From Planctomycetaceae bacterium (GTDB lineage: Bacteria > Planctomycetota > Planctomycetia > Planctomycetales > Planctomycetaceae), in the NCBI GenBank assembly GCA_015487825.1, contig WFOZ01000936.1:1-8680 (forward strand): a DNA stretch of 8,680 nucleotides, read 5' to 3'. Shown piece by piece: positions 1-6,436 of this stretch. The notes beneath the pieces were generated by a model. That model searched no databases. It was given only the letters and a program-made list of their open reading frames with translations, and was not told the origin of the DNA. A program made the translations under genes and the position numbers. Positions within the stretch are counted from its first letter, which is position 1, and each line of letters opens with the position of its first letter.

Positions 1-2
1 GT

Positions 3-1847
3 CTCGGAATTTATCAACATTATGTTTCGTATCCCCAGAAACGCGAACTTGTAAATCCGATTGCCGAGCGTTGGGAGAAACTGGAACAGCAAATTTCAGA
101 AGCATCCGAGAATGCAAAAGTTCGTCTGCAACGTAAGCAATTAAAATTGCAAAAAGAGATGACCGACTACGGCATCCCGCTGGATGCAAAAATGCGAAAG
201 GGCTTATTGAATCGCTTGAATAACAGTAGCGAGCCGACCGCTCGATTCGCCCTGGCAAACACATTGGGCGGCATTCTGGCCTTCGCCATAGTGCTTATGA
301 TGAGCCTGTTATTAAAATTGCTGAAACAGAAACAGGTCCTTGGGAAAATAATTCTCGCCGGTCTGATGATGCTTCCGGTTCTGTTCTGTCTGCTGCTGAC
401 GAAATCGCGCACAGCTTTGCTGGGAATGATTGCGGGGATATTACTGCTGCTGTTACATACATTGTTTCACTCAGCACATATTAAGCGAAAGCATATTCTG
501 GCAGCTCTTACTACTCTGGTCCTGCTTTCAATATTAATCCTCATTGCAATTATCACAGGTGGGTTGGATATCGAAGTTCTGACAGAAGCAGGGAAGTCGT
601 TTCGCTATCGCCTGGAATACTGGATTGCCTCGTGGTCGATGCTTTATGGAAAACATTTTCTGTTTGGAGCAGGACCGGGTAATTTTCGGGAATCTTATCT
701 CGAATTCAAATTACCCGAATCGAGTGAGGTCATTCTCGATCCGCATAATCTCTGGCTCGATGCCTGGTCGCAAGGCGGAGTCATTTCGCTGATCGGGTTA
801 CTTATAGTTACTTTTTTTCTGATCAAAAACCTGATCAGATTCTACCTCTCCAATTCCTCCAAGGCTTTATCCTTCCCCGACTCACCCGAAGTTCAGCATG
901 AAAGCATGCCCTCTTCAAGACAAATAGCGACAGGTGCGATACTGGTCATTCTGTTTTCAGGAATTTTCTGCTCGCCAGAGATTGCGTTGCCAATTGAAGA
1001 ATTGATCGGCTGGGGGATTCTGCTTGCAGCGTTTGCGTCTCTCTGGAGATGGATACTAAAGCCGGTCACGCTTGGCCCGGTTGGTTTACTTTGTGCTGCC
1101 ACGGCTTTGTTTTTGCATCTGCATGGCGCAGGAGGCTATTCAATGCCGGTTATTATCCAACTTCTGTTGCTCTTTGCTTCTGTGTGCATCGCTTCTCCGA
1201 TAATGTTCAAGCTTCACAGTCGTCTATTTTTTCCCTGTGGGATAGGCCTTGGAGTGCTACTGACCGCTTTATGCTGGTGGTCTGCGGTGGCTCCTAAATT
1301 TGCTGAAGGAGTAGCTAAGGCAGGGTTGTACGAATCGAGATCACTGAATGAATCGAAACGCATTCTTCAACAGTGGGCCAGCCAGGATTCGCTCAATCCG
1401 CAACCGTGGAGCATGCTCGAAGGATTGTATGAACAGAGTGCTTCGAAGACCCGTAATGTTCAGCAGTTGGAACAAGCCTGCAACGCGGTGATGGAGTACA
1501 TCCGGCGGGATCCGGTAAATTATCACGGCTATCGTGAGCAAGCCAGATTATCAAAATTGCTTTTTGAGTGGACGCAAGACCACAAGAAGTTGGAGCAGGC
1601 GATCCGGTTTCAGCAGCAGGCGATCAGTCGATATCCGAACGATTCTCATTTGCATCTAGAACTGGCTCAGATGTACTCTTCTCTTGGCGAAAAAGCAAAG
1701 ATGCTCACCGCCGCCCTAAGAGCCGGGGAATTAAACGAAATCAACAAGAAACATGGACATACAGATCGCATATTTTCCGAACAGGAGCAGGCGGTTCTCT
1801 TAAAATTGACTCTCTCTGCAGATGAAAAATCCAACAATTTAGACTGA
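3..1847 (+). CDS. O-antigen ligase/polymerase-like membrane protein with C-terminal TPR region (5' end cut by window)
   Basis: This is a polytopic inner-membrane protein of the Wzy/WaaL (O-antigen ligase) superfamily, whose members join or polymerise lipid-linked glycans on the periplasmic face. The frame is open to the left edge without a stop, so the N-terminus is missing; a TTG at 147 is internal. Residues here count from that TTG. Hydrophobic segments lie at about 36-58, 67-107, 116-138, 210-228, 260-300, 307-350 and 360-378. The family hallmark is the loop between about 139 and 209. It ends in DPHNLWLD (198-205), whose His200 matches the conserved ligase histidine. An arginine in TKSRTA (Arg88) matches another conserved position. 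After the last membrane segment, about 390-545 is a soluble helical region with TPR-like character (for example 481-530). An upstream motif, ARFALANTLGG (32-42), resembles the family's F-x-N-x-x-A-G element. Ligase versus polymerase activity and the substrate cannot be told from sequence. Family call is confident, specific role is not. Confidence 0.85.
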   Translation, partial: LGIYQHYVSYPQKRELVNPIAERWEKLEQQISEASENAKVRLQRKQLKLQKEMTDYGIPLDAKMRKGLLNRLNNSSEPTARFALANTLGGILAFAIVLMMSLLLKLLKQKQVLGKIILAGLMMLPVLFCLLLTKSRTALLGMIAGILLLLLHTLFHSAHIKRKHILAALTTLVLLSILILIAIITGGLDIEVLTEAGKSFRYRLEYWIASWSMLYGKHFLFGAGPGNFRESYLEFKLPESSEVILDPHNLWLDAWSQGGVISLIGLLIVTFFLIKNLIRFYLSNSSKALSFPDSPEVQHESMPSSRQIATGAILVILFSGIFCSPEIALPIEELIGWGILLAAFASLWRWILKPVTLGPVGLLCAATALFLHLHGAGGYSMPVIIQLLLLFASVCIASPIMFKLHSRLFFPCGIGLGVLLTALCWWSAVAPKFAEGVAKAGLYESRSLNESKRILQQWASQDSLNPQPWSMLEGLYEQSASKTRNVQQLEQACNAVMEYIRRDPVNYHGYREQARLSKLLFEWTQDHKKLEQAIRFQQQAISRYPNDSHLHLELAQMYSSLGEKAKMLTAALRAGELNEINKKHGHTDRIFSEQEQAVLLKLTLSADEKSNNLD

Positions 1848-1912
1848 TATTCGTAGCAAGTGAAGGGGTTTCATTCGTTGAAACGGATATTCTTCTGGTC
1901 AATTCCTTAAAA

Positions 1913-1937
1913 TCAGAATTCGCTTGCGGGATTCTGA
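1913..1937. repeat. Short inverted repeat downstream of the O-antigen ligase-like gene
   Basis: Arms TCAGAAT (1913-1919) and ATTCTGA (1931-1937) are perfectly complementary around an 11-base loop, 66 bases after the stop codon. No T-run follows, so this is not a classic intrinsic terminator; it could be an RNA hairpin or chance. A weaker 6-bp hairpin, GTTTCA/TGAAAC, lies at 1868-1884. Confidence 0.3.
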
Positions 1938-1990
1938 CTGCTTAAGCTGATCAGAGCAGATGCCGGTGTACTATGCGTTGCCGAAAATGA

Positions 1991-1996
1991 TACAAT
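1991..1996 (+). promoter_or_regulatory. Possible -10 box upstream of the DUF1573 gene
   Basis: TACAAT matches five of six bases of the TATAAT consensus and lies 136 bases upstream of the chosen ATG at 2133. No good -35 box sits 16-18 bases further upstream, so this is only a weak candidate. The rest of the gap 1848-2132 shows no other gene-like or clear regulatory feature. Confidence 0.2.
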
Positions 1997-2132
1997 GCCT
2001 CCCTCAGCAGCGGTCCATTTCTTTGCACCTTGCGAAATTTCTAATGTTTATTTTTGATTGCGGCGATCAGAAGATGATCCAGCCGTGCCCGGTTTTCCCG
2101 GCTTATTCTACTCTTTTTTGTGGTATCGATTG

Positions 2133-3293
2133 ATGTTTCAGAAGCCAAGCTCAGCCTTTTATTACATTCTGTTTCTGTCTGTTTCCCTTTTCACAAGCGG
2201 TTGCCAGAATGAACTACCAGTTAATGAACAGACAGATACAAAATCGGAAGTCGATTTGAAATCATCCGGGCCTCCTCCCAAAGCTGTTATTGTAGATGGA
2301 AACTACGATTTTGGTTCGATGGAAGTCGATCAGACTCTCAAGCATAAATTTGAGATTCGTAACGATGGAAAAGGTGTGCTGAAACTCAAATTTGAGCGGT
2401 CAACCTGTAAATGCACGATGGCTGATCTTGAAAAGACGGAACTGGCACCGGGTGAATCTACAACAGTTGAGCTGGAATGGACAGCCAAAGCGGTTGATCC
2501 CACTTTTAGTCAAGCTGCTTTTCTCAGAACGAATGACCCGAAAAATGAAGAAATCGCCTTGGTAATAGCCGGACGAGTAGATCCTACTTACGATATCACA
2601 CCGACTGGCGTCTGGTACCTGGGAGAGATGAATCTTGGTGAACCGACAGAATTTGTTGGTAAAATCAGTTCTCGGGTTCGAGATGATTTTGAATTTAAGG
2701 AGGCGGTATGCAAAAACGAACTTGTCTCTGTCAAAGTGACCCCGATGGATAAGAAACAGTTGGAAGAACTTGGGGCCAAAAAAGGATATCAGATCAACGG
2801 AAATGTCGCCCCCGGCTCTCCTCTGGGCGTATTCTCGGAAAAAGTTGCTCTAAAGTTTCTCGTCAATGCTGAAGGCGATGAGAAAAAAAGTGAGGAGAAA
2901 ACGGCAACAATTACTGTGGAGGGATTCTATTCAGGGCCATTCAAAATGATAGGCCCTCTCGGCTGGACTTCCTCGAAAATGACAATGAATTTTAGAAATT
3001 TCGCTGCCAGTGAAGGGAAAACGGCAAAAATCTCCATGTATATCAAGGACAATAGCGGTCCTCCCATCGAGATTAAAGAGGTTATCAGCAAGCCTGCTTT
3101 TTTGAAGGTATCTTTGATAAAAGATGAGAAACTTCAGGTAAAAAATCGTGAACGCTACGATCTGATCATTGAAGTGCCTCCCGGGGCCCCTCCTTCCCAA
3201 TATTACAAAGAGAATCCTGCCCGCATCAAAGTAGTGACCAATAATCCAATTGTTGGTACAATGAACATTCGCGTTCAGATGATTTCCTATTGA
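2133..3293 (+). CDS. DUF1573 domain lipoprotein
   Basis: This is a predicted secreted, lipid-anchored protein of 386 residues. I chose ATG 2133 because it starts a textbook lipoprotein signal: a short N-terminus with one Lys, a hydrophobic core at about 9-20, and a lipobox ending TSGC with Cys24 as the acylation site. An upstream in-frame TTG (2058) would add 25 residues that look like translated leader. No clear Shine-Dalgarno precedes the ATG. Residues 52-150 match DUF1573, an Ig-like beta-sandwich, with the typical YDFGSMEVDQ start, a FEIRNDGKG strand and an STCKC motif (Cys92, Cys94) followed by LAPGEST. Two more beta-rich, probably Ig-like, segments follow at about 155-270 and 275-386. 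No catalytic residues are apparent and the family's function is not established. The next gene downstream encodes an exported cytochrome lipoprotein, 311 bases away, so shared expression is possible but not implied by spacing. Confidence 0.88.
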   Translation: MFQKPSSAFYYILFLSVSLFTSGCQNELPVNEQTDTKSEVDLKSSGPPPKAVIVDGNYDFGSMEVDQTLKHKFEIRNDGKGVLKLKFERSTCKCTMADLEKTELAPGESTTVELEWTAKAVDPTFSQAAFLRTNDPKNEEIALVIAGRVDPTYDITPTGVWYLGEMNLGEPTEFVGKISSRVRDDFEFKEAVCKNELVSVKVTPMDKKQLEELGAKKGYQINGNVAPGSPLGVFSEKVALKFLVNAEGDEKKSEEKTATITVEGFYSGPFKMIGPLGWTSSKMTMNFRNFAASEGKTAKISMYIKDNSGPPIEIKEVISKPAFLKVSLIKDEKLQVKNRERYDLIIEVPPGAPPSQYYKENPARIKVVTNNPIVGTMNIRVQMISY

Positions 3294-3321
3294 TCAGCTG
3301 TCTGTTTACTGCAACAAATTG

Positions 3322-3344
3322 CTGTCAGGTTTGACAGTTCTTTC
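3322..3344 (+). terminator. Weak intrinsic terminator after the DUF1573 gene
   Basis: CTGTCA (3322-3327) and TGACAG (3332-3337) form a 6-bp stem with a 4-base loop, extendable by one G-T pair, followed by TTCTTTC. It begins 29 bases after the DUF1573 stop codon. The stem is short and the T-run is interrupted, so termination may be partial. Confidence 0.4.
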
Positions 3345-3362
3345 AATTCCGGTTTATTAGAG

Positions 3363-3393
3363 TTGACAAAACAACGCGACTGCGGAGTACGGA
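3363..3393 (+). promoter_or_regulatory. Candidate promoter for the cytochrome lipoprotein gene
   Basis: A perfect TTGACA -35 box sits at 3363-3368. The best -10 candidate, TACGGA at 3388-3393, is poor and spaced 19 bases away, so the box may be chance or may need an activator. It would give a 5' leader of about 200 bases that contains the inverted repeats listed nearby. Confidence 0.25.
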
Positions 3394-3413
3394 CCATCAA
3401 AATTCGCTCCGCA
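3381..3413. repeat. 7-bp inverted repeat TGCGGAG/CTCCGCA
   Basis: The arms at 3381-3387 and 3407-3413 are perfect complements separated by 19 bases. The left arm starts 12 bases after the TTGACA box, so the repeat could be an operator half-site pair or a hairpin at the start of the leader RNA. Function is unknown. Confidence 0.35.
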
Positions 3414-3463
3414 CTGAAGGCCTGAAAAGGGGTTGGGATACCGCCTCTGACAGGACAGAATCG

Positions 3464-3505
3464 ATTCGCAGAGAAATGTATATCCGTAATGTCAGTCCTG
3501 CGAAT
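3464..3505. repeat. 8-bp inverted repeat ATTCGCAG/CTGCGAAT
   Basis: The arms at 3464-3471 and 3498-3505 are perfect complements with a 26-base spacer, 100 bases upstream of the cytochrome start codon. It may be a stem in the 5' leader or a protein binding site; nothing else identifies it. Confidence 0.35.
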
Positions 3506-3565
3506 TGACGTTGAATATTTTTCATCGTTTTTCACTTACGAAATGGCAATAAGCGTTGCTCATCA

Positions 3566-3594
3566 ATTGCTGCTTGCAGCAGTAGTACAAAGGA
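3566..3594 (+). promoter_or_regulatory. Palindrome plus ribosome binding site before the cytochrome gene
   Basis: A near-perfect palindrome centred on TT (TGCTGC at 3568-3573, GCAGCA at 3576-3581, extended one further pair beyond a G-T wobble) lies directly upstream of AAAGGA (3589-3594). The latter is a good Shine-Dalgarno-like sequence, 10 bases before the ATG at 3605, and supports that start. The palindrome could be an operator or a small hairpin affecting ribosome access. Confidence 0.4.
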
Positions 3595-3604
3595 TTGTCT
3601 TCCA

Positions 3605-5185
3605 ATGCAAAACAAACTTACCGGGAACTATCTCCAATGGAAAGTAGTTCTAACTTTTTGCCTGCTTATTCTCACCGGTTGCACTTCAAAACCGAAAGAT
3701 GACCCTGCCGAAGAAAAGCAGGATCAGCAAAGTTCTGCTCCTCCCGTTTCCAGCAAAAGCAAAGTGCTTGTTGAAGGCTGGCCCAAGCCCAAACTGGCGA
3801 TTGTTCTTACAGGAGAACAGCACGGTTATCTCGAACCTTGTGGCTGTTCTGAAACACAATCGGGAGGGATATCCCGTCGGGCTGATCTGTTCAGGCAACT
3901 TCGCGAAGATAAACAATGGGCAGTAACCGGACTGGAACTGGGAGGAACCCTGAAACGCAGTCGCAAGCAGGATCAGTTGAAGTTTGGTGTCCTCTACAGT
4001 GCTTTAACCGACATGGGCTATCAGGCGATGGCACTTGGCCCGTCCGATTTGAAGCTGCAGGTCGATTATCTCTTCTCGCTGGTTTCTAATTCTGTCGACC
4101 CCGAAACAAAACTTCCATTCGTTTCAGCAAATGTTGTTTTCTACAACACTCCCGATATCGGTTCTCCTGCACATTTTCGTGTAATTGAAATTGGAGGCGT
4201 GAAAATTGGAGTGACTGCTGTTCTGGGAAAGAAATACGGTTCGCAGATTTTTCCTGAAGGTAACAACTCCGCCAGCGATTTACTTAAGGTGGAAGATCCG
4301 GTTAAATCACTTCAGCCGGCAATTGCAGAACTTAAAAAAGCGAATTGTGAGTTACTCATTCTATTATCTCATTCAACCAAAGATGAAACAAAAGCGATCC
4401 TGAAGGCAATTCCTGACTTCGATTTATGTCTTACCGCAGGCGGGCCGGAAGATCCCTCGGGAGTTCCGGAAACTTTCGGTGATACGCTGGTCCTCGAAGC
4501 TGGACGAAAAGGAAAGTATGCGGGAGTGCTCGGTTACTTTCCTGATGATTCCAAACAGCGATTTCGCTACGAACTGGTCGACCTCGACAAGAAACGTTTT
4601 CGTCGTACTCCTGAAATGGAAAGTCACATGGCTTTCTATCAGGAATTACTGCGCGAACAGAAAATTGTAGAAAACGAACCAGCCGTCCCCCATCCTTCCG
4701 GATACAGCTTTGTAGGTACCGAAACGTGTAGTGTTTGCCACACCAAAGCAACTGCTCAGTTCAAGACAACCAAACATGCCCATGCAACAAGAACTCTTAA
4801 TCACGGGGCGGAAAACTACACAGAAACGGAATGGATCTCCCGCCTGCACGATCCGGAATGTCTTTGCTGTCACACAGTTGGCTGGAATCCCAAAGAGGTA
4901 TTTCGCTATGAATCCGGTTTCCTGAATATGAGCCAGACTCCGCATCTGATTGGCCAGGGTTGTGAAAACTGCCACGGCCCGGGAAGTCATCATGTTGAAA
5001 TGGAAAATGTATTCAAACAATCCGGAAAAAGTACAGAAGAGATTGTTCAGGCAAGAAACGAAATGAAACTGGATGTCGCAACTGCTGAGAAGCAAGTTTG
5101 CAGAAAGTGCCATGACTTCGAAAACAGCCCCAAATTCGACTTTGCCAAATATTGGGAGAAGACAATACATCGGGGAAAAGATTAA
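3605..5185 (+). CDS. Tetraheme cytochrome c554-like lipoprotein with N-terminal UshA/5'-nucleotidase-like domain
   Basis: This 526-residue exported protein probably transfers electrons in the envelope. The start is supported by AAAGGA 10 bases upstream and a lipoprotein signal with lipobox LTGC (Cys26). A low-complexity linker (about 28-58) follows. Residues 62-340 resemble the metallophosphatase domain of UshA-type 5'-nucleotidases, but the metal-binding motifs are degraded: the usual D-x-H-G becomes EQHG (71-74), the GNHE/D box becomes GPSD (145-148), and only LSHS (254-257) is close to normal. An EPCGC motif (77-81) and GG-x-x-RR (87-92) are kept. Residues 368-526 form a cytochrome c554-type domain with four CXXCH heme sites: CSVCH (375-379), CLCCH (419-423), CENCH (453-457) and CRKCH (499-503), plus KHAHA (390-394) with candidate axial histidines. 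The ending CHDFENSP followed by a Y-W motif is typical of this family. It is probably not an active nucleotidase. Electron partners are unknown; the DUF1573 lipoprotein lies upstream. Confidence 0.88.
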   Translation: MQNKLTGNYLQWKVVLTFCLLILTGCTSKPKDDPAEEKQDQQSSAPPVSSKSKVLVEGWPKPKLAIVLTGEQHGYLEPCGCSETQSGGISRRADLFRQLREDKQWAVTGLELGGTLKRSRKQDQLKFGVLYSALTDMGYQAMALGPSDLKLQVDYLFSLVSNSVDPETKLPFVSANVVFYNTPDIGSPAHFRVIEIGGVKIGVTAVLGKKYGSQIFPEGNNSASDLLKVEDPVKSLQPAIAELKKANCELLILLSHSTKDETKAILKAIPDFDLCLTAGGPEDPSGVPETFGDTLVLEAGRKGKYAGVLGYFPDDSKQRFRYELVDLDKKRFRRTPEMESHMAFYQELLREQKIVENEPAVPHPSGYSFVGTETCSVCHTKATAQFKTTKHAHATRTLNHGAENYTETEWISRLHDPECLCCHTVGWNPKEVFRYESGFLNMSQTPHLIGQGCENCHGPGSHHVEMENVFKQSGKSTEEIVQARNEMKLDVATAEKQVCRKCHDFENSPKFDFAKYWEKTIHRGKD

Positions 5186-5347
5186 CTGGACAGTGCCAGG
5201 TTCAACTCGCTCCCAAGGTAGACTTTGAAAACCAGAAGATAAATATTTTTCGTTTACTGCAAAATCCGTGAAGACCAATGCTCATCCTCACTCTTATTGA
5301 TAACTTGACCTCATCAAAAGCACGCCTTAGCCGGTAAATTTCTTCTC

Positions 5348-6304
5348 ATGAAAATTTCCACTGTTTTAACTCCCTGCTCAACAGAAAACATGCGATTGGC
5401 AGCTCAGTGTGGAGTCGAGGGATTGGTGACTCGATACCCGGGGGAAACCTTGAGCGATTTGCTGGAAGTAAAAACAGAAATCGAAAAGCATGGGTTGCAG
5501 TTGTTTGCAATCGAGGGGTACCTGCCAATTGAAAAAATAAAAGCCGGTAACGACGATGATGGAAGTGAACTGGCTGCGATGAAACAGCTGATTCAAAATA
5601 TGGGTTCAGCCGGTATTCCGCTGTTGTGCTATAATTTCATGGCTGGAACAGACTGGGTACGAACACAGGTTGATGCACCGCAGCGAGGCGGAGCGAAAGT
5701 CACTTCTTTTAGTTTATTACAGGCAGAGCAGGCGATTTCGCTAAACTCACGAGAGGAAAAAATCTGCATAACATCAATTCGTGCAAATGAACTGTGGGAG
5801 AATCTGGAATGCTTTCTGAAAGAAATCATTCCGGTTGCTGAATCTGCCGGGGTAAAGATGGTCATGCATCCGGACGATCCGCCTTTGCCATTATTTCATA
5901 AAAAAGCACGGATAATGAATACAGTGGAAGCGTTCGAACGGCTCGTTTCACTGGTTCCCAGCCCGAGCAATGCGATCTGCTTTTGCCAGGGAACTTTTGC
6001 AACGATGGGAGTTGATATTCCGCAAACAATATTGCGATTGGGCAAACATATTCAGTATGTCCACTTCCGCGATGCCAAAGGAACTGCGGATTCATTTGCT
6101 GAAACATTTCATGACAACGGCCCCACAGACATGGCAGCAGCAATTCGCGCTCTTAGAGAGATTGGGTTTTGTGGCCCAATCCGGCCAGATCACGTCCCCC
6201 AGCTCGAAGGTGAAGAAGATGGAGAACCCGGCTACACAATGCTGGGTAGACTGTTCGCATTCGGCTACATCCGTGGCCTGCTACACGGCACAGCCACAGA
6301 CTAA
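5348..6304 (+). CDS. UxuA-type mannonate dehydratase homologue, short form
   Basis: The 318-residue product is a cytoplasmic TIM-barrel protein of the UxuA family. Known members dehydrate D-mannonate to 2-keto-3-deoxy-D-gluconate in hexuronate catabolism. Signature segments occur in order: CYNFMAGTDWVRT (94-106), MHPDDPP (173-179), CFCQGT (211-216), VHFRD (238-242), IRPDHVPQ (278-285) and GYTMLGR (295-301). Compared from memory with the Streptococcus suis enzyme, His174, Cys213, His239 and Asp281 match the four Mn ligands, while His282 and Tyr296 match the catalytic pair, with the same 14-residue gap between them. It is shorter than the E. coli enzyme (about 394 residues). Most of the difference lies between about 120 and 150, where E. 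coli has a long helical insert. No Shine-Dalgarno motif precedes the ATG, and no uronate gene is adjacent. The family is confident and mannonate as substrate is likely but unproven, so I give no symbol. Confidence 0.82.
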   Translation: MKISTVLTPCSTENMRLAAQCGVEGLVTRYPGETLSDLLEVKTEIEKHGLQLFAIEGYLPIEKIKAGNDDDGSELAAMKQLIQNMGSAGIPLLCYNFMAGTDWVRTQVDAPQRGGAKVTSFSLLQAEQAISLNSREEKICITSIRANELWENLECFLKEIIPVAESAGVKMVMHPDDPPLPLFHKKARIMNTVEAFERLVSLVPSPSNAICFCQGTFATMGVDIPQTILRLGKHIQYVHFRDAKGTADSFAETFHDNGPTDMAAAIRALREIGFCGPIRPDHVPQLEGEEDGEPGYTMLGRLFAFGYIRGLLHGTATD

Positions 6305-6322
6305 CAACTTCCTCTCAATACA

Positions 6323-6354
6323 AAACGAGACAGACAATCCTGCCCGTCTCGTTT
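6323..6354. terminator. Bidirectional intrinsic terminator between convergent genes
   Basis: AAACGAGAC (6323-6331) and GTCTCGTTT (6346-6354) form a perfect 9-bp stem with a 14-base loop. It starts 19 bases after the UxuA-like stop codon. A run of T ends the stem on the plus strand (GTTTGAATT), and the A-run on the left gives TTTTGTATT on the minus strand, so it can serve both the gene at 5348-6304 and the converging gene at 6437-7432. Confidence 0.7.
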
Positions 6355-6361
6355 GAATTAA

Positions 6362-6394
6362 GTGGCATTTCTGTGCTGATCGAAAAGCTGCCAC
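6362..6394. repeat. 6-bp inverted repeat GTGGCA/TGCCAC in the convergent gap
   Basis: The perfect arms at 6362-6367 and 6389-6394 enclose a 21-base loop, just after the bidirectional terminator and 43 bases beyond the stop of the minus-strand isomerase gene. It could be an extra 3' stem in the minus-strand transcript, but the short arms make chance a fair alternative. Confidence 0.25.
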
Positions 6395-6436
6395 CTGACT
6401 GGTTCCTGTTGCAAGGCTTTACAATCAGGCAATCCA

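Larger units (their letters stand above)
3294..3604. other. 311-base intergenic region with several inverted repeats
   Basis: The gap between the DUF1573 and cytochrome genes has no convincing coding region. It holds a weak hairpin terminator (3322-3344), a TTGACA box (3363-3368) beside a 7-bp inverted repeat (3381-3413), a second 8-bp inverted repeat (3464-3505), and a compact palindrome (3566-3583) just before the cytochrome ribosome binding site. An 82-codon minus-strand reading frame (3287-3535) spans much of it but resembles nothing I recognise. Confidence 0.5.

Noticed and set aside
1940..1954. Adjacent short palindromes GCTTAAGC and CTGATCAG
   Set aside because: Each is only 8 bases, they overlap by one base, and no related sites occur nearby; chance is the simplest reading.
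2058..2132. Upstream TTG start that would lengthen the DUF1573 protein by 25 residues
   Set aside because: The extra residues would bury the lipoprotein signal inside the protein; ATG 2133 gives a normal signal and lipobox.
3287..3535. 82-codon minus-strand reading frame in the gap after the DUF1573 gene
   Set aside because: It has no recognisable motif, no ribosome binding site, overlaps the end of the DUF1573 gene and spans inverted repeats. A small gene cannot be excluded, but conservation would be needed.
5186..5199. CTGG/CCAG hairpin right after the cytochrome stop codon
   Set aside because: The stem is only 4 bp and no T-run follows, so it is not a credible terminator.
4646..5278. 210-codon minus-strand reading frame opposite the cytochrome domain
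   Set aside because: It lies antisense to the heme-binding half of the cytochrome gene and shows no domain of its own; the plus strand is clearly the coding one.
5305..5340. TTGACC box as a promoter for the UxuA-like gene
   Set aside because: No -10 box lies at a usable distance; the nearest TAAATT is 24 bases away, and the match is too weak to list.
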